DNA from: Galeopsis tetrahit
Lineage: Eukaryota > Streptophyta > Magnoliopsida > Lamiales > Lamiaceae
DNA length: 64,000 nt
Direction of reading: 5' to 3'
Assembly (NCBI GenBank): GCA_963675135.1
Contig: OY776134.1
Span: 68,929,643 to 68,993,642, forward strand
The notes below the pieces were generated by a model. That model had not been told where the DNA came from, made no database searches, and saw only the letters and a list, made by a program, of their open reading frames with translations. Position 1 is the first letter of the stretch, and every line of letters starts with the position of its first letter. Below, piece by piece: positions 11,794 to 21,739 of this stretch. The translations under genes were made by a program, and so were the position numbers.

Positions 11794-11853
11794 GCAACAA
11801 CACAAAGCTCACACACACCATATTCGATTTTTTCTATTTTGCAAAGAAATATC

Positions 11854-12243
11854 ATGTCTTCTTCATCTTCTATTCGATTTCAGCAAGGCCTTGTTTGTTA
11901 TTGTGGAAAGGCATGTCGTACATATGCTTCTAAACAACCTAGAAGTAAAGGGAGGATATTTCATAATTGTCCTGACTCCCTAAGTGATGGTTGTGGTGGT
12001 GGATGTGGTTTCTTTGTATGGGCTGATACTCTAGAAAACTGTGGTGTTGACAAGAATCAAGGATCTAATCAAAGTGACCAAGAAACTGAAGACATGAAGA
12101 AAATGACTCAAGAGATGAAGAAATTGGTTACAGAAATCAAGAATTTGGCTGAAGAAATCAAGGATTTAATCAAAGTGAACAAAATCATTTTGATTGTGCT
12201 AGTTCTCATGGTTGCATCTACCACCTTCAAGTGGTTTGGTTAA
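11854..12243 (+). CDS. GRF-type zinc-finger protein with coiled coil and C-terminal membrane segment
   Basis: A single-exon ORF of 129 residues with a Ser-rich start. The GRF zinc finger covers about residues 14-57: paired Cys 'CYCG', then 'RSKGRIFHNC', then 'GCGGGCGFFVWAD'. Charged heptads follow from about residue 75 ('MKKMTQEMKKLVTEIKNLAEE'-type), giving a coiled coil. A hydrophobic stretch 'IILIVLVLMVAS' near residues 107-120 is a likely membrane anchor. I chose the ATG at 11854 because the open frame upstream consists only of transposon repeat sequence. Small GRF proteins of this layout are common in plants as host genes and as transposon-borne ORFs. Function is unknown; nucleic-acid binding is inferred from the finger. 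It is divergent from the transposase and convergent with the TnpA-like gene. Confidence 0.8.
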   Translation: MSSSSSIRFQQGLVCYCGKACRTYASKQPRSKGRIFHNCPDSLSDGCGGGCGFFVWADTLENCGVDKNQGSNQSDQETEDMKKMTQEMKKLVTEIKNLAEEIKDLIKVNKIILIVLVLMVASTTFKWFG

Positions 12244-12551
12244 ATATATGTATAATGCACTCTATATGAGGCTATTTTAATTTGTACTAAAATGCACTCT
12301 TCAAGTGGTTTAAATCTATATCTAGAATGCACTCTAAATGAGATTATTTTGTACTCAATGAAACAAATGAATGCACCCTATTTTCATCTATACACCAATA
12401 AACTACACAAATAAACTGCAATATATAGTTCAACATATTTTTCAACATAAATATAAATATATACATAAAGATAAATAAGTTCAACAGAAAATTAAATAAG
12501 TTCAACAGAAAAATAAATTAGTTCAACACAAAATTAAATTGTTCAAATTGT

Positions 12552-14229
12552 TCAACCATTATAGTTGCCAGGATAGTTGTCAGGATAGTTGCCAGGATAG
12601 TTGCCAGTGCCCGGAAAGTTAAAAAATTGTTCCACCACATCCTCATTCAAGTTGACGTCGCCACCGTCGGCCTGACCTGCATCTTGACCTGCAGCTTGAT
12701 CTGGAGCTGGTTGCCCCATCGTCTGTTGATAGACGGCCTCGATCTGCTCATCAGACATCCCCAACGTCCGACCCGCATTGGCACTCCAGGTACGGAAGTA
12801 GTTATGAAACTTTGTCATGAAGTTCGGATCTGGGACGGCAGTGGAGGATACGGACGGCTGCGATGCACTCCGGGCCGACCGACCACTTGGTGTCCTCACG
12901 GCGCTGCTCATCCCACCAAGGCCAAGGACCCTTCCCTTGGAGGTCGGGGCAACGTCAAGGTAACACCGGTCCACGTCAACAGCCGGAGGGGTACCGCTGC
13001 TTCCGGATTCAGCAGTAGTCGTGGCGGTGGCTTGCGTCTCGGCCTCTTCATTAATCCTCTGTCGGACGCTCAACTACATAATTAAAAAATTAAAATTAAT
13101 TTAATTATCTATATATATATATATATAATGTAATTAATACATAAATTTAATTAAACTTACGTGGAGGTCAGTAGTGCGCCCGTAGGTGGACGTCTGTGTA
13201 TCGGTATTAAACGGATGAAGAAGACTCATCCGATCCAAGTGGGTGTGTGGACGTCCAGTCTCCCGCTCCTATTACGTATCAAATAAACATATACAAATTA
13301 ATTTAGATAACTAATATAAAATAATTAACTATAATTATTTAATTTTTAAAAATTAATGAAAACTTACGATAGCAAGTGATTGCTCGAGGACGGACCGAGC
13401 TCCCCCCCGATGCACTGCCATCCCTCCTCCAACGTCGGTTCTGCGGTTGGCCCGAGCTTTGTCACACTTCTCTTGGTAAGCCTGTTCCAACCACTTCTCA
13501 ACCAACGACTCCCACAGGTCAACACCATCCTCGTCTTTCCCCAGAACTTGATTTTCGTCTTTCGTACGCCAGGCCTTTCTCCAGTCGTACATCATGTTCG
13601 TGTACCGAGTAGAACAAAGACCGTACCACTTCTCGTAAATAGCGGCGTCCGAGTAGATCGCCGTATCCCAACGGGCCTTTTTCTATACAAATAAATATTC
13701 AACATATTTATCAAATAATATGAATAATTAGTTATTTAATAAACTTTAAATATTGTAATTATATACCTGGAACTCGTCGAAATATTCATCCTTTTTAGAT
13801 TGTGGCACCTTCGACCAAGTGGTAGCACCCTTAGCAATCTTGCAATCCTTAAAGGATTTTGTGCACATCCTGGACACCTCATTACCGGGCACCAACCTGT
13901 AAAATTATTAACAAATTTATAAACTAACACATTATAAATAAATAAATAAAGTTAATCGTTATTGAATCTCATCAAACATTAGAATTATTGACTTACGCTC
14001 CTGAAACGATGTCAATGGGTTTCCTTTTGTCTCGAACAGGATGCTGACGAGAAGAGGATGACGAACCAACCGACATCGTAGTCGTCGGCGGCGACGGCGG
14101 CGACACTGCCACAGGAGGAGGAGGAGGAGCCGTCACAGGAACTTCTTCATTCCGAGACCTCCTTGAACGTGACCAAAATGACGACCTACGACGTGAACCC
14201 GAACCCTCATTCGGTACTTGTTCACTCAT
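12552..14229 (-). CDS. TnpA-like plant transposase (Transposase_24 / Ptta-En-Spm type)
   Basis: Five exons on the minus strand: 14229-13997, 13896-13767, 13682-13368, 13268-13161 and 13073-12552. Splice sites are GT..AG and exon lengths sum to 1,308 nt, giving an unbroken 435-residue protein. Residues 1-78 are Ser/Arg/Pro-rich and disordered. Exons 2-4 carry the plant transposase domain: 'WSKVPQSKKDEYFDEFQ', 'RYTNMMYDWRKAWR', 'VHRGGARSVLEQSLAI', 'ETGRPHTHLDRM'. Exon 5 is low in complexity, with a repeated PGNYPDNYPGNY tail. In the family this is the accessory DNA-binding product that recognises subterminal repeats. An acceptor (ACAG) lies directly before the ATG. A possible leader exon ends at 18923 with donor G|GTACGT, which would make 14230-18922 a leader intron. 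Convergent with the GRF ORF, 308 bp apart. Confidence 0.8.
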
Positions 14230-15189
14230 CTGTTTCAATCAATAAAAAATACATAATTTTACTAATTATTAATTTAATGAACATATTGCTAATTTAAAAA
14301 TTTTACTAATATAGCATATTCCTAATTTAATCAACATATTCCTAATTTAAATCAAAACAATATATATATAACCTAATTACAACGTGATACCACCGTCGAA
14401 CCATCTAATTAACTAATAATTTAAACAATTGATTGAAACATGCATCACCTACATTAAAAATATTTCTAAATTAACATATTCCTAAATTAACAAATCTAAA
14501 CATAATTAAAATAATACTTTTCTAATTGGAGTTTTCTAATTATCAATTTAATGAACATATTCCTAATTTAATTTTTTTACTAATACAGCATATTCCTAAT
14601 TTAATTAATCAACATATTCCTAATTTAATCAACAATAACCAAATTTAATTATTATTTTTCTACCTAACTTAATCAATAATAAAAAATTGAACATATATAT
14701 TCCTAAATTAACAAACCTAAAACTAATTAAAATAATAATTTTCTAATTGGGTCAATAATTATCAATTTAATGAACATATTTCTAATTTAAAATTTGTACT
14801 AATATAGCGTATTCCTAATTTAATCAACATATTCCTAATTACAACGTGATCCAACGGTCCAACCACTATATCTAAACTAATTTAAACAATTGATTCAAAC
14901 ATGCACTACCTACATTAAAAATATTCTATATCAAAATTACACAATTAAATTAAACTAGTAATTAACTATATAACAATTAATTAATGTATACATATAACAA
15001 TTAATTAATTAACCTTAAAAAACTACTCGATCTATCAAAATTATTCTTAATCAACAAATTAAATTAACTAACGTACATACTAACATGATCATAATATTTT
15101 AACAACTAACTAAATCAATATAACATGCAAATCAACATTAAATTATTCATATTTACATATATCCATGCATAAACATATATAAGTATTAA
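14230..15189. other. AT-rich spacer, probable leader intron of the TnpA-like gene
   Basis: No ORF of note. The stretch 'taatgaacatattcctaattta' and variants recur about ten times between 14270 and 14850, giving a diffuse repeat structure. It ends at the target duplication of the nested Mutator-like element. Confidence 0.6.
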
Positions 15190-15469
15190 AACTAAGTAGG
15201 GATTTTCTTAGGATAGTTTTTGTATCGCCTGGACTATTAATAGTTCGGATGTCAAATTTCATCGCTCTGTGTCGCCCTCTGTGTCGCCCTAACTTGATAC
15301 CTGTTGCCTTTTTTTAATATTTTAAAATAATTATTTAAATTTTATTTTATTATTTACTATTTTATCATTTATTAAAATTAAAAATAATATTATTTAAATT
15401 AAACAATACGAACGTAAAATTAGATTTTTTTAATAGAATTAAATTATTATTTTATTTATATTTTATTTA

Positions 15470-16150
15470 CACCTGCTCATTTAATTAGTTCACCCTCAAA
15501 TTATTTTTTTACTACGGTTATCTGCACCCGCTCATTTTATGAGTTCACCCCAAATCATTTTTTAACCATGGTTATCTGCAATCGCTCATTTTATAAGTTC
15601 ACCCAAAATTATATTTTACCACGGTTATCTGTACCTGCTCATTTTATAAGTTCACCTCAGAAGATTTTTTTTTAAAATGGAGTAATTACATTTAAAGGAC
15701 TATATTATCCTTTTATTAATTTACACAAAATATAATAAAATCAACCCTAATTTGTAGGGTGATACTCGAGCAAGATACCGGTACACACCAATTTTAATTT
15801 TATATTTATATTTTATCTACACCCACTCATTTAATGAGTTCACCCAAAAAATATGTTTTTTACTACGGTTATCTGCACCAGTTCATTTTATGAGTTCACC
15901 CCCAAATCATTTTTTTTATCACGGTTATGTGCACCCGCTCATTTTATGAATTCACCTCATTTTATGAGTTCACCCCAAATCTTTTTTTACTACGGTTACC
16001 TGCACCCGTTCATTTTAGGAGTTCACCCCCAAATCATTTTTTATCACGGTTATGTGCACCCGCTCATTTCATGAGTTCACCCCTAAATTATTAGTATTTT
16101 TTACCACGTTTATCTACACCCCTCATTTTATGAGTTCACCCCAAAAATAT
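15470..16150. repeat. Tandem repeat of about 70 bp inside MULE-A
   Basis: About nine imperfect units of the form 'tttttaccacggttatctgcacccgctcattttatgagttcacccc'. The same satellite is present in MULE-B at 24030-24340, and inverted at 25750-26170. Confidence 0.85.
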
Positions 16151-16269
16151 TTTTAAAAAAGAAATTACATTAAAAATACTATATTATCCTTTTATTAATT
16201 TACACAAAATATAATAAAATCAACCTTAATTTGTATATTTACAATCTGTAGTCAAGTCATTACCGAGTT

Positions 16270-18780
16270 ACCGTCGATTCACCATCAAGTCATCCATATT
16301 TTTAGAAAAAAATCGTAAAACATAATTTAAAAAAAAAACTATCGAAATTAGGCAAAAATCTTGATTTTTTTTCTTTCTAAGTTTTCTTCCCTTTCCTCTT
16401 TTTCTCTCATTTTCAATTTTTATTCCAAACTTTTAATTTCTTCGTTTTTTTTTCTTTTACTTTTTTTTTTCCATTTTTTCATGTGTATTTTTTTTAAAAT
16501 TTTAATACAAAATAATATTATATGTATAATTTTATTATAGTCATTAATACAATAAGTAATAACGAGTAATACCATAAATTGTAATCAGTAATACCATTAA
16601 CAGTAATTAGTACGAATAAACACTTATCTTATTGAAAGTGAGATGGTCTCATGGCGACACTGTTCATAAATTAGTAGAAATAAACACTTTATTTTTTCCA
16701 AAGTGTTAAAACGTCATTCTCAAACTATGTTTTGAAAAGCAGAATTTTGGTGAAATCAGAATAAAAAAACTTTAGAAAATGTGAATGGGACTATAGAAAA
16801 ACGTCATGATCAGACCATCGATTAGTTCTAAAAATTATGTGTCCATATAATGTTGCTTACGAACATTGACCTAATGTCCGATTTGTATAATGTAACTAGA
16901 TTGATTGTTACCAGACTTGAAAATTACATTATTGAGGACACATTTTTTTTTTGGAAGTAATGTTGATAGTAAAGTTTTTATTTTGAGAATAATATTGAGT
17001 GTTTCGATGACACGGCTCCCATAAAGTTTCGAATAAGATAATTTCTTATTCTATTGTCTTTTGCAATGACGATAAATAAAAGTTCAAGGTCAGTCTCTTT
17101 TCATGGTAGGTGTGTAATGTGTACCTTCTGAAACATGTTCATGCATAGACAATTATATGTTGCAGCCCTCTAGAGTTAAGAGTGTATTGAAAAATATTTA
17201 CCTAGATTCAAATGAATAACAAATTTACAAATTTATACTATGGAGTACATGTTTCAAATATTTTTTTTAATTGACAAATTAAACTTAAAATATATTATAA
17301 ATTTATTTGAATTCTTTACGGGCACTAACAGTCCTAAGTTGCCCATTGTGACATTCTCCCTCCTTTACGTAAAAAAAAAAAAAAATTGTGATCGAGAGCA
17401 AACCGAGTAAGTGGATACTTTTTGGGCCAACAATGTTAGCCCATTTAATTAAAAGTGGAGAATGTTTTCGGCTAGCATTTAATTAAAAGTGGGCAGCCCA
17501 ATTGTTTTATCAAATAAAATAACCAAATTGAACAGCCAATTTCTTGAATTGTGCGTGAGTAATAACAAATGTTAAAAAAAAATATATAACAGAATGTTCT
17601 TTTAACAATTACAACGAAAAAATACATCAGTTTTTCAAAATAATCTCATCTTCATGTTGAGCCCCTAAAATATTATAAAACATGCTGAAATTTTATAATG
17701 AATGAACAAAAAATTCCTCAAAATTAATCCACACAGTTGATGTCTTTTGTCTTTTATTTTTAATGACAAAATCATTATCTTAGGTATTATTAGATGAAGT
17801 TGTGTCATCATTCTCATGTTGAGAAGACATATCTGCAAACATTAAAAATAAAATTAATAAATGTCAGAATCTTATTATATTCATAAATAAAATTCATAAA
17901 TTTCAAATAAATCTCATAAATCAATAACCATATAGAAATCATACAAATTTTATATGAATAACAGATCAATAACCATATAGAAATCATACAAATTTTATAT
18001 GAATAACAATCTCAATGAGAATACTGCGTTAATGTGATTGTGCAGAAAAAACAAAGTATTAACACAGAAAAAAAATCAAAAGTTCAATCAGAGGAATGCT
18101 CAATATCACATAAAAAAACTAGGAGTAATTATCAACAATTTGAGAATACTTCTTTTTAGGCATACTAATAATACTCATGATTCGACTAAAAATGAACAAA
18201 AAAAATAAAAAATATAAATATAAATTACATAATGTTAACTGAATCGAGCAGCGGATGTGCAGAGAGTTTTTTTTGAACGTGTTTGGGATCGGAATGGAAT
18301 TTTGTAGGTTTTCTCCTGATTTTAAAAAACCCAAACGAATCTCTTTGTGTTAGATTATATGAAGTATCTTCGCTAATTTTCTGATCATAAACATATCAAT
18401 TACTCCATGATCATAAATTGTAACAACTAGTTTTCTGAATTCTGAATAGACGACCGACCAATAGCACTAGCCGCGCCCAATTTTGTGATCTCGAAACAGA
18501 AATTTGTATAAAAAATTCAACTAAATTAATAATTTAACCTAAAATCCAATTCATTCAATTAAAAAAAGATAATTTATTGTTTATTTTAATTATTAATGAT
18601 ATGAGAATTAAAATAAAGATTATATATTATCAATTAATTTTTTTATTAATCATGTGAGGATAAATTTGTAATTTTATAATTATATATTTAAAATTATTAA
18701 ATTTAATTTAAAAGTGTAACAGGGCGACAAAAAACGATAATAAGTGCAATGCAAGGCGATGGATTCTGCGACGCCAAATG
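16270..18780. other. Interior of MULE-A without recognisable gene
   Basis: AT-rich. The segment 16250-16560 matches MULE-B at 24440-24475 and 24911-25180. A short direct repeat 'catttaattaaaagtgg' lies at about 17440-17500. A repeated 'aataaccatatagaaatcatacaaattttatatgaataac' lies at about 17923-18005. No transposase motif is seen. Confidence 0.6.
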
Positions 18781-18922
18781 CAACAGGTAGCAGGTCATCA
18801 AATATAAGCCATTAGATTTCAGATCTGATGGCTCAGATTACTGGACTGTTGATAGTCCAGGCGACATTGGACTGTCCTTAGAAGGCCCCAACTAAGTAAT
18901 AGAACTAATTAAGAAAACGTAC

Positions 18923-19010
18923 CGTATCAATGTAATCGAAGAAATTTGCTTCAATGGCCAAGTTCTCGTCTTCGTCTTCTAAACCGAATCCTCACGCACG
19001 CCCCTTTTTT
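18923..19010 (-). other. Possible 5' leader exon of the TnpA-like gene
   Basis: On the minus strand 'gaagacgaagacgagaactt...gatacg' ends in G|GTACGT, a strong splice donor. No in-frame ATG precedes it. Together with the acceptor immediately before the ATG at 14229 it suggests transcription starting near the right end of the element, as for tnpA of En/Spm. Inferred only. Confidence 0.35.
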
Positions 19011-19077
19011 TTTCTCTAAAACAGTATCTGATTGATTTGAGGTTTGAGGCCCTTATATATTAAAAAAAAAAAAAGAA

Positions 19078-19437
19078 ATACCGACGGATATTCCGTCGGC
19101 ATTTCCCTCGGTAACCGCCGACTTTAAAGCCAACGGTTACCTTATTGGAAAACGAGGCGGTGCGAAATCAACATGCCATTTGCTGACGGATTATCCGTCA
19201 GCATTTCCGTCAGTATACAAATTTAAAAAAATCCGTCAGCATTTTCCCTCGGTAAATGCTGACGGAACGGAAATCCGTCAGCATTTCCCTCGGCAAATGC
19301 TGACGGAACGGAAATCCATCAGCATTGATGTTGACTTTTCAATCCGTCAGCATTCCGTCAGCATATCCGTCGGAAATGCTGACGGATTAAAATCCGTCAG
19401 TATTTGTCCGTCCCAAAAGCGCGCGTTTTTTGTAGTG
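19078..19437. repeat. Right subterminal repeat array and terminus of the CACTA element
   Basis: About 15 units of CCGACGGA / TCCGTCGG and the variant CTGACGGA / TCCGTCAG, several as perfect palindromes such as TGCTGACGGAACGGAAATCC. It mirrors the left array, but with the 'CAG' variant more common on this side. Confidence 0.85.
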
Positions 19438-19623
19438 ATTGGGGGTGTGTATAACATTTTATGGGGTGTGTTTTAAAAAATGACCTGCTAAACCTGCTAT
19501 AGCAGATAATTGGACCAAAATTAAAATAAATCGAAATTTATTGGACTAAATTCAAAAAGTGATAATCTGATAGACTAAATTCAAAAACGTGATAACTTAA
19601 TAGACTAAAAAAAATATAATTCC

Positions 19624-20821
19624 TTTCTAAATTAATCTTCTAGTAATATTCTTCTTCACAATAAAACTCACCCCCATCCCATGCACTTTATTTCGGTTAT
19701 TGGAATATATGAGCTATATATATCCCAAAGATTCTCCAATCTTATAAACACTCATTTCTTTTTTAATCCCTTTTTTTAGCAAACTTAAATTCTTTTTTTT
19801 TTTATTAATGTCAATTATCTATAACCTATTTTCGGAAACATTAATTCATCATCATCTATTTAAAATGCATGCTTCTGACTAATATAGTTTAAAGGATTTT
19901 GCATAAAGCATCAACCAAACAAAAAGTAGATATGTATGAATTTTGAATTATAGATTAGGAAATATTTCAATTTATTTTATTAATTTATCTTCTCGTCTAA
20001 CATATAGTAATCCACTTAGAATTCCATCAATTTGTAATATATACTAGCAGTATTATTATTATTTTTTTAATAAAATGGATTTACGGCATCTAAACATCTT
20101 TATTATTATGGTTTATTACTACAAATGACAACTCTAGTATAAAAAAATAAATACTGTACCAAGAAAACGGGATATCACAAGCTAGTCACATGTTTGAATG
20201 TTTTGTATCTTTTGTGACACAATACACATTTATCCCATATCTCCACTATTTTCGAGTCAAATTAATTATATCAACAGTTTTATTAAAATTGATTTTTTTT
20301 TTGATTACAAGTTAAATACCCCATCCCTTTTTTCCCCTCCCCATGACTCGAACCCAGGACCTGTGGCCTAGGTAGTGGTGCTCTAACCACTTGAGCTATC
20401 CCACTTTGTCAGTTTTATTAAAATTGATGTAATTAGCTACTATGTATGTGTGTTGGCACAACACTCTTATATATAGATAAAAAAAAATAAAAAAAATTGT
20501 TGTGTGTGGAAATTAAGAGAAAAGATCATCATGCATTTACTTGGAATTAATATTTTTGGGACCGCCATTTGAATGAAATGATAATTTAAATACTTTATGA
20601 TCCGTGTTGTTTGGGTGACTCACTCCATCTCATGTCCCGTAATAAAATAGAACGAGTTTGGGTATCACTTTAGTCTCATGCATGTTCGGACCCTTGTCCC
20701 AGTAGAAGCTAGGGTTATTTACCATATATATAATTTGTTTTTTATTCTAATTACGAGCAATCAGTAGAATATATGGAAACTCACACTACTTAGGAATAGG
20801 ATGACGATTCTGAGTCCTTTT
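19624..20821. repeat. Segmental duplication, copy 2
   Basis: Near-identical to 201-1249. It is interrupted only by the SINE at 20294-20411 and small indels. It continues directly into the promoter region of the intact cystatin-like gene at 21302. Confidence 0.85.
20294..20411 (-). mobile_element. tRNA-derived SINE, copy 1
   Basis: On the minus strand it starts TGACAAAGTGGGATAGCTCA (A box GGATAGCTCAAGTGGTTAGAGC split over the start) and has a B box GGTTCGAGTC. A tRNA-unrelated stretch and a poly-A tail follow. It is flanked by a perfect 17-bp repeat (20277-20293 and 20412-20428). The paralogous block at 835-855 lacks the insertion, giving an empty site. Confidence 0.92.
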
Positions 20822-21258
20822 ATCTTGAAATAATTACAATGTATATGTGTTTTCGACAACCACATCATTTACGTGTTTTCGGAAAATAGACAAATGTATT
20901 GAATTATAAAAGGGTTATTGGATTCCAATAACCCTTCAATCTATAATCCACGGAGCATATATTATCTGCAAGTAGCTTGAATTTATATATAGTTATTCAT
21001 TGGATATGTATTTAAACTTAGTTCTTTCTAGGAAGTTAATTGGTTGATACAATTTATGCCACTAAGAATACTTAATTTATTACACTTGCAAAAAAAATTC
21101 CTACCTCATAATTAAAGATTGAATCCAAATAAATTGGTATTGATCTCGTTTTGAAAAAAAAAATACACAAAGTTAATTATTATAGCAGAGTTTACCAATA
21201 ATTAATTTAATTCTCAACTTGTAGATAATCATTAAATTAATTTAATTTCCTACTTGCA

Positions 21259-21268
21259 TATATAAATA
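21259..21268 (+). promoter_or_regulatory. TATA box of the intact cystatin-like gene
   Basis: TATATAAATA, 34 bp upstream of the ATG at 21302. The corresponding position of the pseudogene at 36197-36606 reads TATATGAATA on its strand, so the box is mutated there. Confidence 0.65.
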
Positions 21269-21301
21269 GATTCGGAAGACCATCATTTTTTATAAGACAA
21301 G

Positions 21302-21739
21302 ATGAATATGTCCAGATTTCATTCCCTTGTATTCGTATTTGTATTCGTTGCGTTTATTTCATTTAACGCGAAAGCAGAACCAACTAGCTGGTTCGGAGGT
21401 TGGAAGCCGATTTCCAACGTCAATGACTCTTTGGTGAAAATGATTGCGGTGCATGCCTTGTCTAGGCAAGCATCTCATGATAAAACCTTGGAATTTGTTG
21501 AAGTGAATAGCGAAAAACAAAAAATGGTGAAATGCAAGGCATGTGATGCGGTTAGCAGAAAACAACTTGCGATTCAAGACACGCAATATGATCTAGAGAT
21601 ATCTGCCCATGAATTGGATGTACATTTATCAACCACCTGTGGAGCCCCTCCAAGTATTTATCGTTCAATTGTGTTGTCTACATTTTGGTCCGAGACCGTA
21701 TTTAAGGTTATTTCTTTTAAAAGGATTAGGGCTTATTAG
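21302..21739 (+). CDS. Secreted cystatin-like protein (phytocystatin family, diverged)
   Basis: 145 residues, single exon. Residues 1-25 form a signal peptide (hydrophobic 'LVFVFVFVAFISF', cleavage after AKA). The phytocystatin-type start 'FGGWKPISNVND' (Gly pair at 32-33) follows, then the helix region and 'LEFVEV' strand. The second and third inhibitory elements are altered: the QxVxG loop reads KMVKC at about 74-78, and the Pro-Trp motif reads Phe-Trp at 128-129. The end 'VISFKRI' corresponds to the usual C-terminal strand. Four Cys (78, 81, 113 and none paired elsewhere in the core) are unusual for the family. Phytocystatins bind papain-like proteases in the tight-binding mode; loss of the loop makes protease inhibition doubtful. 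Clear TATA box and no frame damage, so probably expressed. Relatives at 29688, 30906, 31800 and 36197. Confidence 0.75.
   Translation: MNMSRFHSLVFVFVFVAFISFNAKAEPTSWFGGWKPISNVNDSLVKMIAVHALSRQASHDKTLEFVEVNSEKQKMVKCKACDAVSRKQLAIQDTQYDLEISAHELDVHLSTTCGAPPSIYRSIVLSTFWSETVFKVISFKRIRAY

Larger units (their letters stand above)
15199..18889. mobile_element. Mutator-like non-autonomous element MULE-A nested in the CACTA element
   Basis: Flanked by the perfect 9-bp repeat AACTAAGTA (15190-15198, 18890-18898). The left end reads GGGATTTTCTTAGGATAG; the right end complement reads GGGGCCTTCTAAGGACAG. The terminal repeats continue imperfectly through 'CGCCTGGACTAT.AA.AGT'. The 3,691-bp interior has no transposase. 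It holds tandem repeats at 15470-16150, then AT-rich unique sequence. A related element lies at 23598-26409. Confidence 0.9.
5610..19437. mobile_element. CACTA (En/Spm) transposon, complete and possibly autonomous
   Basis: Starts with CACTACAAAAAAAACGCG and ends with CGCGCGTTTTTTGTAGTG, the defining CACTA termini. The flanking 3-bp direct repeat is ATT (5607-5609, 19438-19440). Subterminal arrays of short inverted units (CCGACGGA..TCCGTCGG) sit at both ends, as expected for TnpA binding. The element carries a TNP2-type transposase gene (7242-11229, -), a TnpA-like gene (12552-14229, -) and a GRF-zinc-finger ORF (11854-12243, +). Joining the exons I identified gives frames without stops or frameshifts. 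A Mutator-like element (15199-18889) is nested in the probable leader intron of the TnpA-like gene. Length is 13.8 kb, or about 10.1 kb without the guest. Confidence 0.93.
4512..19623. mobile_element. Mutator-like foldback element, split by a CACTA insertion
   Basis: Ends read GAGATTATAT and, on the other strand, GGAATTATAT. The terminal inverted repeat is long: 4512-4697 matches the complement of 19438-19623 base for base apart from scattered changes. The match continues at 4698-4790 against the complement of about 5525-5609, which shows that the CACTA element at 5610-19437 landed inside the right arm. Without the CACTA element the body is about 1.28 kb and has no coding sequence, so it is non-autonomous. 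The 9-bp flanking duplication (4503-4511, 19624-19632) and the empty site at 201-209 support the Mutator superfamily. Confidence 0.8.

Noticed and set aside
15853..16074. 73-residue open frame in MULE-A
   Set aside because: Repeated peptide follows the ~70-bp satellite; the same holds for 24048-24362 and 25683-25871.
20320..20411. A tRNA gene on the minus strand
   Set aside because: A and B boxes are present but no tRNA cloverleaf with a proper acceptor stem, plus a poly-A tail and flanking duplication: it is a SINE.
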